From Betaproteobacteria bacterium RIFCSPLOWO2_12_FULL_68_20 (GTDB lineage Bacteria; Pseudomonadota; Gammaproteobacteria; Burkholderiales; SG8-39): a DNA stretch of 57,652 bases. Positions 1 to 7,672 of this stretch are shown here, in pieces (the first letter of the stretch is position 1; every line of letters starts with the position of its first letter). Below the pieces are notes generated by a model, which saw only the letters and a program-made list of their open reading frames with translations, had not been told where the DNA came from and did no database searches. The position numbers and the translations under genes are program-made. The DNA lies in contig MERQ01000084.1 of assembly GCA_001770655.1 (NCBI GenBank), forward strand, positions 1-57,652, written 5' to 3'.

Positions 1-417
1 TACGGGATCGAGCTGGTGGACGTGCGCATCAAGCGCCTCGATTACGTGGAGAGCGTGCGGGCGAAGGTGTATGCCCGGATGATCTCGGAACGCAAGCGGA
101 TCGCCGCGCAGTTCCGCTCCGAGGGCGAGGGCCGGAGCGCAGAAATCCTGGGGACCATGGAGAAGGAGTTGCGCCAGATCCGCTCCACCGCCTATCGGCG
201 GGTCCAGGAAATCCGGGGCAAAGCCGACGCCGAGGCGACGCGCGTGTACGGGGCCGCCTATGGCGGCGATCCCGAGTTCTACGCCTTCTCGCGCACCCTG
301 GAGGCCTACAAGGAGGGGCAGAACAAGAACTCGGTGGTGATCCTCACGACGGACAGCGACTACTACCGTTACCTCAAGCGGTCCGGGGTAACTGCCGCAG
401 GCCGGCCGGCTCGCTGA
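1..417 (+). CDS. hflC: HflC-like SPFH/band-7 protein, C-terminal part (5' end outside window)
   Basis: This is the C-terminal 138 residues of a stomatin/prohibitin (SPFH) family protein. The frame is open from base 1, so the start lies upstream. The opening IELVDVRIKRLDYV, the charged helical stretch with RMISERKRIAAQFRSEGEG, and the closing DPEFYAFSRTLEAY and TDSDYYRYLK segments match the end of HflC, which with HflK forms a periplasmic-facing inner-membrane complex that modulates FtsH protease. No HflK is visible because the window starts here. The usual downstream betaproteobacterial neighbours (hisZ, purA) are absent, so this could be a paralogue rather than the housekeeping copy. The family assignment is strong; the exact orthology is inferred. 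Confidence 0.8.
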   Translation, partial: YGIELVDVRIKRLDYVESVRAKVYARMISERKRIAAQFRSEGEGRSAEILGTMEKELRQIRSTAYRRVQEIRGKADAEATRVYGAAYGGDPEFYAFSRTLEAYKEGQNKNSVVILTTDSDYYRYLKRSGVTAAGRPAR

Positions 418-445
418 TGCCGTGAGTCGGACGCAACCGCGATGC

Positions 446-1591
446 ATGAGCCTTCCCGGCTCTGACGACGTCATCCGCATCGCCGGAGCCGGGCCCGCGG
501 GACTGGCGGCGGCGATCACGCTCGCGCGCGCCGGGGCGAGCGTCGTCGTGCACGAGGCGCAGCGCGAGGTCGGCCACCACTACCGCGGCGACCTGCAGGG
601 GCTGGAGAACTGGACCGAGGAGCAGGACGTGCTCGCCGAGCTCGAGGCCCTCGATCTCACGACCGCATTCGACAAGCTGGCCTGCCGCGAGGGCACTGCC
701 TTCGATGCGCGCGGCCGCGCCTACCCGGTGCGCAGCCGCGCGCCGCTCTTTTACATGGTGGAGCGCGGCCCCGGGCCGGGCTCGCTCGACACGGCGCTGC
801 TCGCGCAGGCGCGCGGCCTGGGCGTGGAGGTGCGCTTCGACGATCGCCTCGCGGCGCTGCCCGGGCGCGGAGTGCTCGCCGCCGGCCCGAAGGCGGCGGA
901 CGCCATCGCCGTCGGCTACCACTTCGACACCGCCATGCCCGAGGGTTTCTGGGTGATCTGCGACGACGATCTCGCGCCCAAGGGCTACGCCTATCTGCTG
1001 GTGATGCGCGGCAAGGGCACGCTGATGAGCTGCATGTTCCTGGGCTTCAAGCAGGAGCGCCGGTATGTCGAGCGCACGGTCGAGGCGTTCCGCCGCTTGG
1101 TGGGCCTGGAAATGAAGAATCCGCGCCTGCACGGCGGGGTCGGCAATTTCCGCCTGCCCGCGAGCGCGCTCGCCGGGACGCACCCGGTGGCCGGAGAGGA
1201 GGCCGGGTTCCAGGACGCGCTCCTCGGCTTCGGGATGCGCCACGCCGTGCGCTCGGGAGTGCTCGCCGCGCGCAGCCTGCTCGAGGGACGCGACTACGAC
1301 GCGCTCTGGCGCGGGATGCTCGCGCCGCACGTGCGCAGCTCCATAGTCAACCGCGCGCTCTACGGCCTGCTCGGCAACGGCGGCTATCGCTGGTTGCTGC
1401 ATTGGCAGGCGCGCGGCGACGCGCGCGTATTTCTGCATCGGCTGTACCGGCCATCGCGGCTCAAGGACCTGCTCATGCCCCTGGCGCGCCTGCGATACCG
1501 GAGCCGGCGGCGGGATGCGAGTTGCGACCACGTGGACTGCCAGTGCATCTGGTGCCGGTGCGGCGGGACGGAGGCGGCGGACGGGCAATGA
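446..1591 (+). CDS. FAD-dependent oxidoreductase, geranylgeranyl-reductase-like
   Basis: A 381-residue flavoprotein. A Rossmann FAD-binding motif (IAGAGPAGLAAAI) begins about nine residues from the chosen start, followed by HEAQREVGHH, typical of the geranylgeranyl reductase/lycopene cyclase-like group. The C-terminus is unusual: a Cys-rich tail (CDHVDCQCIWCRCGG) that could bind a metal or cluster. I chose ATG 446 because it places the FAD motif close to the N-terminus; an in-frame GTG at 422, four bases after the preceding stop, would add eight residues. The substrate is not identifiable. It is read in the same direction as the HflC-like gene and ends just before an FNR-type box. Confidence 0.65.
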   Translation: MSLPGSDDVIRIAGAGPAGLAAAITLARAGASVVVHEAQREVGHHYRGDLQGLENWTEEQDVLAELEALDLTTAFDKLACREGTAFDARGRAYPVRSRAPLFYMVERGPGPGSLDTALLAQARGLGVEVRFDDRLAALPGRGVLAAGPKAADAIAVGYHFDTAMPEGFWVICDDDLAPKGYAYLLVMRGKGTLMSCMFLGFKQERRYVERTVEAFRRLVGLEMKNPRLHGGVGNFRLPASALAGTHPVAGEEAGFQDALLGFGMRHAVRSGVLAARSLLEGRDYDALWRGMLAPHVRSSIVNRALYGLLGNGGYRWLLHWQARGDARVFLHRLYRPSRLKDLLMPLARLRYRSRRRDASCDHVDCQCIWCRCGGTEAADGQ

Positions 1592-1644
1592 GCGCGAGGA
1601 CATTCGCGCTGCCTGGCGGCCCGCTTCTTCGCGTTGTATGGCCC

Positions 1645-1658
1645 TTGATCTGCGTCAA
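1645..1658 (+). promoter_or_regulatory. FNR/Anr-type box
   Basis: TTGAT-CTGC-GTCAA matches the FNR/Anr consensus TTGAT-N4-ATCAA with one mismatch. It lies 35 bases upstream of the small exported ORF at 1693 and upstream of the porin/cytochrome genes, so anaerobic or microaerobic activation of that group is plausible. A TAGATT at 1681 could serve as -10, placing the start point near the ATG of the small ORF. Confidence 0.5.
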
Positions 1659-1692
1659 ATTCACCGGCAGGCATTACGCGTAGATTGGTCGC

Positions 1693-2118
1693 ATGCGGGA
1701 AAGGACCGTCAGTCGGGCTGGCGGGAAGGCGCGGATCGGGTCGCTGCTGCGCGGCTTCGGCCGGGCAGCTTTCGCCTGCTTGTTCCTTGTCTCCGGCGTT
1801 GCGAGTGCATACTGCAGCATCGATCGCGGCCCCTTACCCGTCACCATCGAGCTCGGTGCACCTTTCGCGTGCCTCGATACTGCGGGCTCGCCCGGGGCGC
1901 CGCGTGTGGACCAGGCGTGCGAAGTGCCCGATCTCCTGTCGGTTTTGCAGGTCGCGCACGTTCCGAGTCCGGGCGACATCGCGGCGCCGGCCGCTCCGGT
2001 CGCGACCTATCCCGACCGCGGGCGCAAGCCTGCGAATGCATCCATCCTTGGTTTTTCCAGCCGGCCTTCGGTTCGCCCGGAGCCGATCTTCCGGCGCGTT
2101 CCCCGTCTCCTGATCTGA
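1693..2118 (+). CDS. small exported protein of unknown function
   Basis: A 141-residue protein with a basic N-terminus, a hydrophobic segment (about residues 24-38, FGRAAFACLFLVSGVASA), three scattered cysteines and a Pro-rich C-terminus ending in RRVPRLLI. No family is recognised. Similar short exported ORFs lie at 5412 and 14616; all three have a signal-like N-terminus and a basic-aromatic C-terminal end, and each precedes a redox or outer-membrane gene. This one lies directly behind an FNR-type box and upstream of a porin. It may be a real small protein or a translated leader. Its confidence as a protein is moderate because other frames are also open here. Confidence 0.4.
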   Translation: MRERTVSRAGGKARIGSLLRGFGRAAFACLFLVSGVASAYCSIDRGPLPVTIELGAPFACLDTAGSPGAPRVDQACEVPDLLSVLQVAHVPSPGDIAAPAAPVATYPDRGRKPANASILGFSSRPSVRPEPIFRRVPRLLI

Positions 2119-2214
2119 GCGGCGTTGCTCGAGTTGCCCGGCTGCGGCCGGGCGGACCGGGGCGCGCATGCGCGCGCCCCGCACAGCGACTCAGGCGTGA
2201 TCAAGGAGGCAGTC

Positions 2215-3456
2215 ATGAAGCTGAACAGCAGGCAAGCCGCGGTTGCGGCCGCTTTGGCCTTGCTCGCCGGCGCGACGCCGGCGGCATGGGGCGACGCCGA
2301 AACCGACAAGCTCAGGGCGGAAATCGAGCAGCTCAAACGCGACATGCGCGAGCTGCGCTCCGCGCTGGAGCGCCAGAAGCAGGACACGGCGACCAAGCAG
2401 GACGTGCAGGCGGTGCAGAGCGAGGTCGCGCAGGTGCGTTCGAGCGCGGAGAGCTCCAGCATGCTCGGCCGGAACTCGATGGCGCACCTCGCGGGGTACG
2501 GCGACTTCGGCTACGCGAGGCGGCGAAGCAGCGATCGTGGGTTCAATCTGGCTTCGTTCAACCCGATCTTTCACTTCCAGTACCAGGACCGCATCTTCTT
2601 CGAAACCGAGCTGGAGACGGTGCTGCAGCCCGACGGCACCACCGAAGTGAACCTGGAGTATGCCAACCTGAACTACTTCCTGAACGACTACGTGACACTG
2701 TTCGGCGGGAAGTTTCTAAGCCCGATCGGCTACTTCAGGCAGAACCTGCATCCGTCCTGGATCAACAAGTTCGCCTCGGAGCCGCCGGGATTCGGGCACG
2801 ACGGCGCCGCGCCCAGCTCCGACGTCGGGGCCGGCGCGCGCGGCGGATTCTATCTCGGCTCCATGAAAGCGAAATACGCGCTGTACGCCGGCAACGGACC
2901 GCGGCTCGAGCTGAATGGCGCGGGCGACGAGATCGAGGCGATCATGGCCGAGGGCGCCACCAGCAACCCGGCGAAGACCCTGCTTCTGGGCGGGCGGGTC
3001 GCGCTGCAGCCGGTGTCGAACCTCGAACTCGGCGTCTCGGCCGGTACCTCGAAGGTCGCGGTAGACATGGGGGGCGTCGTCGAGCCCAAGCGCAGCTACC
3101 GCGTGGCGGGCGCCGACATCGGCTTCCAGTGGAAGGGCCTCGATCTGCGCGGCGAGTACATCCGCCAGCGCGTCGGCGCCCTGGAGATGAGCGTCGCGCC
3201 GGAGGGCGGCGCCTGGAGCGCGCGGTACGTGCAGGCGGCTTACCGCATCGCGGGCACCGGCTGGGAGCCGGTCGTCAGGTGGGGCAGGTTCATCTCGCCG
3301 CATGAGGACCAGAAACAGAAGCAGCTCGGGTTCGGTCTGAACTATTGGGTCGCGTCCAATGCGGTAGCCAAGCTTGGCTACGAGCGCAATCGGGGGCTCG
3401 CGGGCACGGCGAATGACGCGAACCGCGTGCTGCTGCAGTTCGCTTACGGATTCTGA
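2215..3456 (+). CDS. outer-membrane porin (OprP/OprO-like) with N-terminal coiled coil
   Basis: A 413-residue exported protein. A signal peptide ends near ATPAAWGDA, followed by a coiled coil of about 45 residues (KLRAEIEQLKRDMRELRSALE), then a long stretch of alternating beta strands ending in QFAYGF with a terminal phenylalanine, the signature of an outer-membrane beta-barrel recognised by the Bam complex. This architecture matches phosphate/polyphosphate-type porins found in anion or metal respiration loci. The start at ATG 2215 is supported by an AGGAGG ribosome-binding site about seven bases upstream. It is followed after ten bases by two cytochrome c genes, suggesting an operon under the FNR-type box at 1645. 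The transported solute is unknown. Confidence 0.75.
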   Translation: MKLNSRQAAVAAALALLAGATPAAWGDAETDKLRAEIEQLKRDMRELRSALERQKQDTATKQDVQAVQSEVAQVRSSAESSSMLGRNSMAHLAGYGDFGYARRRSSDRGFNLASFNPIFHFQYQDRIFFETELETVLQPDGTTEVNLEYANLNYFLNDYVTLFGGKFLSPIGYFRQNLHPSWINKFASEPPGFGHDGAAPSSDVGAGARGGFYLGSMKAKYALYAGNGPRLELNGAGDEIEAIMAEGATSNPAKTLLLGGRVALQPVSNLELGVSAGTSKVAVDMGGVVEPKRSYRVAGADIGFQWKGLDLRGEYIRQRVGALEMSVAPEGGAWSARYVQAAYRIAGTGWEPVVRWGRFISPHEDQKQKQLGFGLNYWVASNAVAKLGYERNRGLAGTANDANRVLLQFAYGF

Positions 3457-3466
3457 GGAGGTCGAT

Positions 3467-3772
3467 ATGAAGCTCTCCAAGCTCGTCGTCGCATCGATCG
3501 CGACGTTCTCCATCGCCTCGGGCGGCAGCGCGCTCGCGCAGCAGCCCGGCGCGGTCAAGCCGGCCGCCGCGCAACAGGGCGCGGACCCCGCCGCGTTCGC
3601 GCGCGGGGCGAAAGCCTGGGCCGGGAATTGCGCCCAGTGCCACAACATGCGCGACCCCAAGGACTTTCGCGACGACCAATGGAAAATCATCATGAGCCAC
3701 ATGCGCATCCGTTCCGGGCTGACCGGGCAGGAGGCGCGCGACATCCTCAGGTTCCTGGAGGCGAGTAACTGA
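3467..3772 (+). CDS. small periplasmic c-type cytochrome
   Basis: A 101-residue protein with a signal peptide (cleavage near GSALAQQ) and one haem-binding motif, CAQCH, at about residues 57-61. The rest (DQWKIIMSHMRIRSGLTGQEARDILRFLEAS) resembles the helical C-terminal half of small monohaem cytochromes with a possible methionine axial ligand. A GGAGG ribosome-binding site precedes ATG 3467. It sits between the porin gene and another monohaem cytochrome, with one base separating the two cytochromes, so it is probably a periplasmic electron carrier in the same operon. Its redox partner is unknown. Confidence 0.75.
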   Translation: MKLSKLVVASIATFSIASGGSALAQQPGAVKPAAAQQGADPAAFARGAKAWAGNCAQCHNMRDPKDFRDDQWKIIMSHMRIRSGLTGQEARDILRFLEASN

Positions 3773-3773
3773 C

Positions 3774-4112
3774 ATGCGCACCTTCCGTTCATCGCGTTGC
3801 CTCGTCGCCGCCGCGCTCGCGGGCGCGGCGGCGGCGAGCCTCGCCGCGCCCTCCGGCAAGGAAATCTACGAAAGCACCTGCATCGCCTGTCACGGCGCCG
3901 ATGGAAAGGGCGCGCTTCCCGGGGTGTCCGATCTCGGCTCGAAGAGCGGCCCGATGAAGGCCGGGGACGAGTTGATCCTCAAGCGAATTCGCGACGGATA
4001 CCAGAGCCCCGGCTCGCCGATGGCGATGCCGCCGAAGGGCGGCAATCCGTCCCTCACCGACGAGGATCTCAAGGCGGTCATCATCTATATGCGAAAGACC
4101 TTCGGTCGCTGA
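3774..4112 (+). CDS. periplasmic class I (c5-like) cytochrome c
   Basis: A 112-residue exported protein: signal peptide ending near SLAAPSG, then GKEIYESTCIACHGADGKGA, a typical class I haem site with CIACH. A later GSPMAMPPKGG supplies the likely methionine axial ligand, and the C-terminal helix DEDLKAVIIYMRKTFG completes the fold. It starts one base after the stop of the preceding cytochrome gene and is probably cotranscribed with it and the porin. The role as periplasmic electron shuttle is inferred from the family. Confidence 0.8.
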   Translation: MRTFRSSRCLVAAALAGAAAASLAAPSGKEIYESTCIACHGADGKGALPGVSDLGSKSGPMKAGDELILKRIRDGYQSPGSPMAMPPKGGNPSLTDEDLKAVIIYMRKTFGR

Positions 4113-4215
4113 AGGCCGGTTTCGTCTTTCGCCCCGCGAACGGGCGGCGCAGCGCGTTTTCGGGACGACTCGGGTCCGGCACAGCCGCTTTCGGACACTG
4201 ACGGGAGTCCCGAAG

Positions 4216-4962
4216 ATGGCTCGCGAACGTCCCGTGTGCCGGCACTGCGGGATGGAGATCAAAGCCCCGCCGTACCTGCGCGCAGGCGAAGAGTTCTGCT
4301 GCGAGGGGTGCTTTCTGATGGCGCGCGAGTTGCACGCCGAAGATTCCCTCGACGCCGAGCACGGCGCGCTCGCCGAAGCGCTTGCCATGGCGCTCGACCT
4401 GCGCGAGCGCGAGACCGGCCTGCACTCCAAGCGCGTCGCCTGCCACACGCTGGTGCTGGCGAGGCGCTGCTTGACGCGCGAGCGCGAGCGGCTGCGCCAC
4501 ATCTACTGGGGCGCGCTGCTGCACGACCTCGGCAAGATCGGCGTCCCCGACGCGATCCTGCTCAAGCCCGCGCCGCTCAGCGAAGCCGAGCAGGCGGTCA
4601 TGCGCAGCCATCCCGAGAAGGGCTACGCGATCCTGAAGGACGTGCCGTTCCTGCGCGAGGCGGCCGAGATCGTGCTCGCGCACGAGGAGCGCTTCGACGG
4701 CAGCGGCTATCCGCGCGCGCTCGCCGGCGAGGCGATCCCGCTCGGCGCGCGCCTGTTCGCCGTCATCGACACGCTGGATGCGATGACTTCCGACCGGCCG
4801 TATCGCCGCGCGCTGCCGTTCGACGCGGCGAAGGCGGAGATCCTGCGCCTCGCCGGCACGCAGTTCGATCCCGCGGCGGTCGAGGCTTTCGTCGCCGAGG
4901 AGCGCGTGCTCCGCGAGATGGTCGCCGTGAAATGCGCTGCCGACTGGACGCCGGCGGCTTGA
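4216..4962 (+). CDS. HD-GYP domain protein with N-terminal metal-binding Cys motif
   Basis: A 248-residue protein combining a short N-terminal CRHCGMEI...EEFCCEGCFLMA segment (two Cys pairs, like the metal-binding segment found before heavy-metal P-type ATPases, or a TRASH-type domain) with an HD-GYP domain. Phosphohydrolase residues are visible: HSKR, HDLGKIG (metal-binding HD), H of SHPEKGY, AHEERFDGSGYP (GYP signature), and DTLDAMTSDRPYR. HD-GYP enzymes hydrolyse cyclic di-GMP or related dinucleotides. The inferred role is coupling a metal or redox cue to second-messenger breakdown. The N-terminal combination is uncommon for a protein this short. Its 3' end overlaps the truncated gene that follows. 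Confidence 0.75.
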   Translation: MARERPVCRHCGMEIKAPPYLRAGEEFCCEGCFLMARELHAEDSLDAEHGALAEALAMALDLRERETGLHSKRVACHTLVLARRCLTRERERLRHIYWGALLHDLGKIGVPDAILLKPAPLSEAEQAVMRSHPEKGYAILKDVPFLREAAEIVLAHEERFDGSGYPRALAGEAIPLGARLFAVIDTLDAMTSDRPYRRALPFDAAKAEILRLAGTQFDPAAVEAFVAEERVLREMVAVKCAADWTPAA

Positions 4963-5341
4963 CCGGAGCTCGCTGGCTGGCGGCGCTGGCGCTCGCGCAG
5001 GCGACCCAGATCGCGCTCGCGCAGGAGCCGGGCGGCCGCGAGATCGTCGAGCGCGTCGAGAATCTCCTGTGGTCGAAGACCATGCAGGCTGAGCTCGAGA
5101 TGACGATCGCCACGCCGCGCTGGCAACGGGCGCTCGCGCTGCGCGCCTGGATCGAGCGCCCGCGGCGCTCGTTCATCCGCATCCTCGCCCCGGCGAAGGA
5201 GGCGGGCATCGGGTCGCGAGCTGGTCGCTGAAGACGAACCTCGACCTGACGCTCGGCGCGCAGTGGTTCGGCGGCGGCGCCGGGAGCGAATACGACCGCT
5301 TGCGGGACCTTTACTTCGCCCAGCTGCAGTGGTTCTTCTGA
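4932..5341 (+). pseudogene. deletion scar: LolA-like N-terminus joined to a beta-barrel C-terminus
   Basis: The first part (4932-5231) encodes a signal peptide and the opening of an outer-membrane lipoprotein-sorting (LolA-like) protein: GREIVERVENLLWSKTMQ, then PRRSFIRILAPAKEAGIGS, a highly conserved stretch of that family. It then stops abruptly after GSRAGR. From 5222, in another frame, comes the last 39 residues of an unrelated outer-membrane protein (SLKTNLDLTLGAQWFGGG and DRLRDLYFAQLQWFF, ending in Phe before TGA 5339). The simplest reading is a deletion that removed the 3' half of the lipoprotein-sorting gene and the 5' part of a downstream barrel gene. The stop at 5229 is not a selenocysteine codon, since the sequence after it codes in a different frame. 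Confidence 0.7.
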
Positions 5342-5402
5342 GCGGCGCCGGTTTGCTTGATGTGAATCAAGCCCGCACAGAACCGCGGTGCGCGATTCTT
5401 AT
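5281..5402 (+). repeat. direct repeat, copy 1 (barrel C-terminus plus FNR-boxed promoter)
   Basis: About 120 bases, from the GCGAATACGACCGCTTGCGG region through GCGCGATTCTTAT, recur at 6885-7000 with a few substitutions, a one-base deletion and a five-base deletion. This copy retains the intact barrel 3' end and an intact FNR box, so it is the better preserved one. The two copies flank the small ORF at 5412 and the beta-propeller gene. Confidence 0.85.
5357..5370 (+). promoter_or_regulatory. perfect FNR/Anr box
   Basis: TTGAT-GTGA-ATCAA is a perfect match to the FNR/Anr consensus. Its centre (5363.5) would sit at -41.5 for a start point near 5405, with GATTCT at 5393 as a possible -10: a class II activator geometry. 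It would drive the small exported ORF at 5412 and the beta-propeller gene. The duplicate at about 6960 has lost five bases of this site. Confidence 0.65.
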
Positions 5403-5411
5403 CTCACCGTC

Positions 5412-5762
5412 ATGTCGGACACCCGCAAAGCGCACTGGCTGAACGCATTCGCGTTCGGCCTTGCGCTCGCACTGCTTGCGCCGTGGCAGGCCGTGGGCGC
5501 GGCGCCGCTCGATACATCTATTTCTGCGCGCTCCGGCGTGGGGCACCACTCGGGGTGCCCGCTTGTTGCCGCGCGCGTGCAGCCGGCCCTCGCGCCGGCG
5601 GCGAAGGCGCCGGCGGTCCCGCAGCCCGAGACCGCGGCCGATCGTCCGTGGCGTGCGGAAGAGCATTTCGCGCCCGAACTGCCTGCGCGGAACGGTCCGG
5701 CGGCCGCGCCGCCGCCTTCTTCTCGCCCGCTTTACCTCCTCAGCTCGCGCCTGCGCCTCTAG
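5412..5762 (+). CDS. small exported Pro/Ala-rich protein of unknown function
   Basis: A 116-residue protein with a signal-like N-terminus (LNAFAFGLALALLAPWQAVGA), a central GVGHHSGCP with His and Cys, a Pro/Ala-rich linker, and the C-terminal end SSRPLYLLSSRLRL. No family is recognised. It begins 42 bases after a perfect FNR box, 91 bases upstream of the beta-propeller gene. It resembles in layout the small ORFs at 1693 and 14616. It might be a metal-binding or leader-type peptide; function is not assignable. Confidence 0.45.
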   Translation: MSDTRKAHWLNAFAFGLALALLAPWQAVGAAPLDTSISARSGVGHHSGCPLVAARVQPALAPAAKAPAVPQPETAADRPWRAEEHFAPELPARNGPAAAPPPSSRPLYLLSSRLRL

Positions 5763-5852
5763 GCGCTCCGATTCGCCGATCGTCGACCCGGCGCGTTTTG
5801 CGCCAGGCCGACGCGACACGTTTATTCAACCGTTCCTTACAGGAGATGAGTC

Positions 5853-6869
5853 ATGAATTCCGGATTGAGAGCATTTGCAACGGCCGCCATGGTGGCCGCG
5901 ACGGGCCTCGCGCTCGCCGCGCCCGACAAGGTGTTCGTCGCCGACGAAGGCGCCGGCACGGTGAGCGTGCTCGACGCGGCGTCGTTCAAGAAAATCGCCG
6001 CGGTGCCGGTCGGGCGCGAGCCGCACAACGTGCAGGTGGCGCCGGACGGCAAGCTCGCCTGGGTCACTAACAACGGCGAGCAGACGATGCAGGGCATGGG
6101 CAAGGGCGGGCATGCCGCGATGAAGGCCGGCGGCGAAGTGTGGGCGATCGACACCGCTAGCCACGCGGTGGTCGCCAAGGTTCCCGTCGGCAGGCATCCG
6201 GCGCACGTGGTGCTCACCCCCGACGGCCGCTTCGCTTACGTCACCAACGGCGGCGAGGACACGGTGAGTGTGGTGGATACCGGTGCGCGCAACGTCGTCG
6301 CGACCATCGCGGTCGGCGCTTACCCGCACGGCATCCGCATCAGCCCCGACGGAAAGGAGGCCTACGTCGCCAACCTGAAGGGCGGGACGGTGTCAGTGAT
6401 CGACACCGCGGCGAGGAAGGAAGTCGCGCAGATCCCGGTGGGCAAAGGCCCCGCGCAGACAGGGTTCGCCCCCGACGGGCGCCTCGCCTTCGTCTCACTT
6501 TCGCAGGAGAACAAGGTGGCGCTCATCGACCCGGCCGCGCGCAAGGTGGTGAAGACGATCGCGGTCGGAACGGTGCCGATCCAGGTCTACGCGACGCCCG
6601 ACAGCAAGACGCTGTTCGTCGCCAATCAGGGCACGAAGCAGAAGCCCGGCAAGACGGTAAGCGTGATCAACCTTCCGGACGCCAAGGTGGTGAAGACCGT
6701 GCAGACCGGCCCCGGCGCGCACGGCGTGGTCGTGGACCGCGAAGGCCGCTATGCCTACGTGAGCAACATCTACGAGAACTCAGTGTCGGTTCTAGATGTG
6801 AAGTCGGCGAAGGTAGTGGCGAACGTGCGGGTCGGAGAGGGCCCGAACGGCATCAGCGTGACGCCGTAG
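5853..6869 (+). CDS. exported YncE-like (YVTN) beta-propeller protein
   Basis: A 338-residue protein with a signal peptide (ending near GLALAAPD) and about seven repeats of the YVTN type (FVADEGAGTVSVLDAASFKK, YVTNGGEDTVSVVDTGARN, YVANLKGGTVSVIDTAARK, YVSNIYENSVSVLDVKSAK), each a propeller blade. A TACAGGAGATGAGTC ribosome-binding region precedes the ATG. YncE-like proteins are periplasmic, and some bind DNA, haem or quinoprotein partners; no specific partner is evident here. The gene lies between the two copies of the 120-bp repeat and behind an FNR box, so it is likely expressed when oxygen is scarce. Confidence 0.85.
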   Translation: MNSGLRAFATAAMVAATGLALAAPDKVFVADEGAGTVSVLDAASFKKIAAVPVGREPHNVQVAPDGKLAWVTNNGEQTMQGMGKGGHAAMKAGGEVWAIDTASHAVVAKVPVGRHPAHVVLTPDGRFAYVTNGGEDTVSVVDTGARNVVATIAVGAYPHGIRISPDGKEAYVANLKGGTVSVIDTAARKEVAQIPVGKGPAQTGFAPDGRLAFVSLSQENKVALIDPAARKVVKTIAVGTVPIQVYATPDSKTLFVANQGTKQKPGKTVSVINLPDAKVVKTVQTGPGAHGVVVDREGRYAYVSNIYENSVSVLDVKSAKVVANVRVGEGPNGISVTP

Positions 6870-6884
6870 TCCGTGGCGGCGCGC

Positions 6885-7000
6885 CGGGCGCGAATACGAC
6901 CGCTTGCGGGACCTTTACTTCGCCCAGCTGCAGTGGTCTTCTGAGCGGCGCCGGTTTGCTTGAATCAAATCCGCACGGAACCGCGGTGCGCGATTCTTAT
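6885..7000 (+). repeat. direct repeat, copy 2 (FNR box damaged)
   Basis: This copy matches 5281-5402 but has a one-base deletion in the barrel tail (GTGGTCTTCTGA), and TTGA-ATCAA remains where copy 1 has the full 14-base FNR site. It lies after the beta-propeller gene and before the frameshifted haem-motif gene at 7029, so it may be the degraded promoter of that gene. Confidence 0.85.
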
Positions 7001-7028
7001 TGCATGCGGTGAACAAGAGGAGACGGCA

Positions 7029-7627
7029 ATGAAACGATCAACCGTCATCAGCTTTCTGATCCTTCTGCCCTTTTCGTTGATGCTCTCCGACGGGGCGCTG
7101 GGCGAGCGCCACGGCGAGCACGGGAAGATGATGGGCGGGCAGACGGCCCGGCGAAGGAGCCGGAGCTCACAACGCCGGATGATCTCGCCAAGGAAATCAG
7201 GGCGTTGCGGCAGCGCGTGGCGGAGCTGGAGGCGCTGAAACCCAACTTTACGAACTTCATGCCGAACTTCTCCGAAAGGTTCCACGTCATGCACCGCGCG
7301 GGCGATGTCGGCGACTGGGCCGTCGCGGCGCACGAGGTCGATGAGATGCAGCGGCTGACGGGCGTCTCAAAGTACATGGATTCCAAGCTCGGTGAGCTGA
7401 TGCTGGCCTTCATGGACGGGAATCTGCGCAAGCTGAAGGAGGCGGTCGAGCATGGGAACCCGAAGTCGTTTCAGGCTGCTTTGAAGGACACCGTCGCAAG
7501 CTGTAACGGTTGCCATACGGCCAGCGGGAGCACGATAGGGGTGACTCTGAACGTCGACGAAAGTCTGAGCATGCGCCATCCCCACGGTCTCCGGAAGTCG
7601 CCGGCACCGAAACAACACATGCATTGA
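7029..7627 (+). pseudogene. exported haem-motif protein split by a frameshift
   Basis: The N-terminus reads in the frame of ATG 7029: a signal peptide (STVISFLILLPFSLMLSDGA) and GERHGEHGKMMGGQT. From about 7148 the coding signal moves to the next frame (PAKEPELTTPDDLAKEIRALRQ...), continuing to 7627 with NFSERFHVMHRAGDVGDWAVAAHEVDE and the haem-type motif SCNGCH, as in small cytochrome c'-like or DUF-type haem proteins. One missing base near 7145-7150 explains the break. It could be a real mutation or a sequencing error; the loss of the FNR site in the adjoining repeat favours decay. The intact protein would have about 200 residues. Confidence 0.6.
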
Positions 7628-7631
7628 CCAT

Positions 7632-7659
7632 GTCCACTTTGCTCATGAGTAAAGTGGAC
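7632..7659. promoter_or_regulatory. 28-bp near-perfect palindrome, probable operator
   Basis: Arms GTCCACTTT (7632-7640) and AAAGTGGAC (7651-7659) are perfect inverted repeats, and the ten central bases continue the dyad with a single mismatch. A TATAAT (7660-7665) follows directly, eight bases before the ATG of the AAA ATPase gene. The geometry suggests an operator covering the promoter of that gene, possibly bound by the protein itself or by an unlinked repressor. Confidence 0.7.
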
Positions 7660-7672
7660 TATAATCCATTCC

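Noticed and set aside
5222-5341. TGA at 5229 as a further selenocysteine codon
   Set aside because: The sequence after it codes for a beta-barrel tail only in another frame, and the N-terminal part belongs to an unrelated family, so this is a deletion junction.
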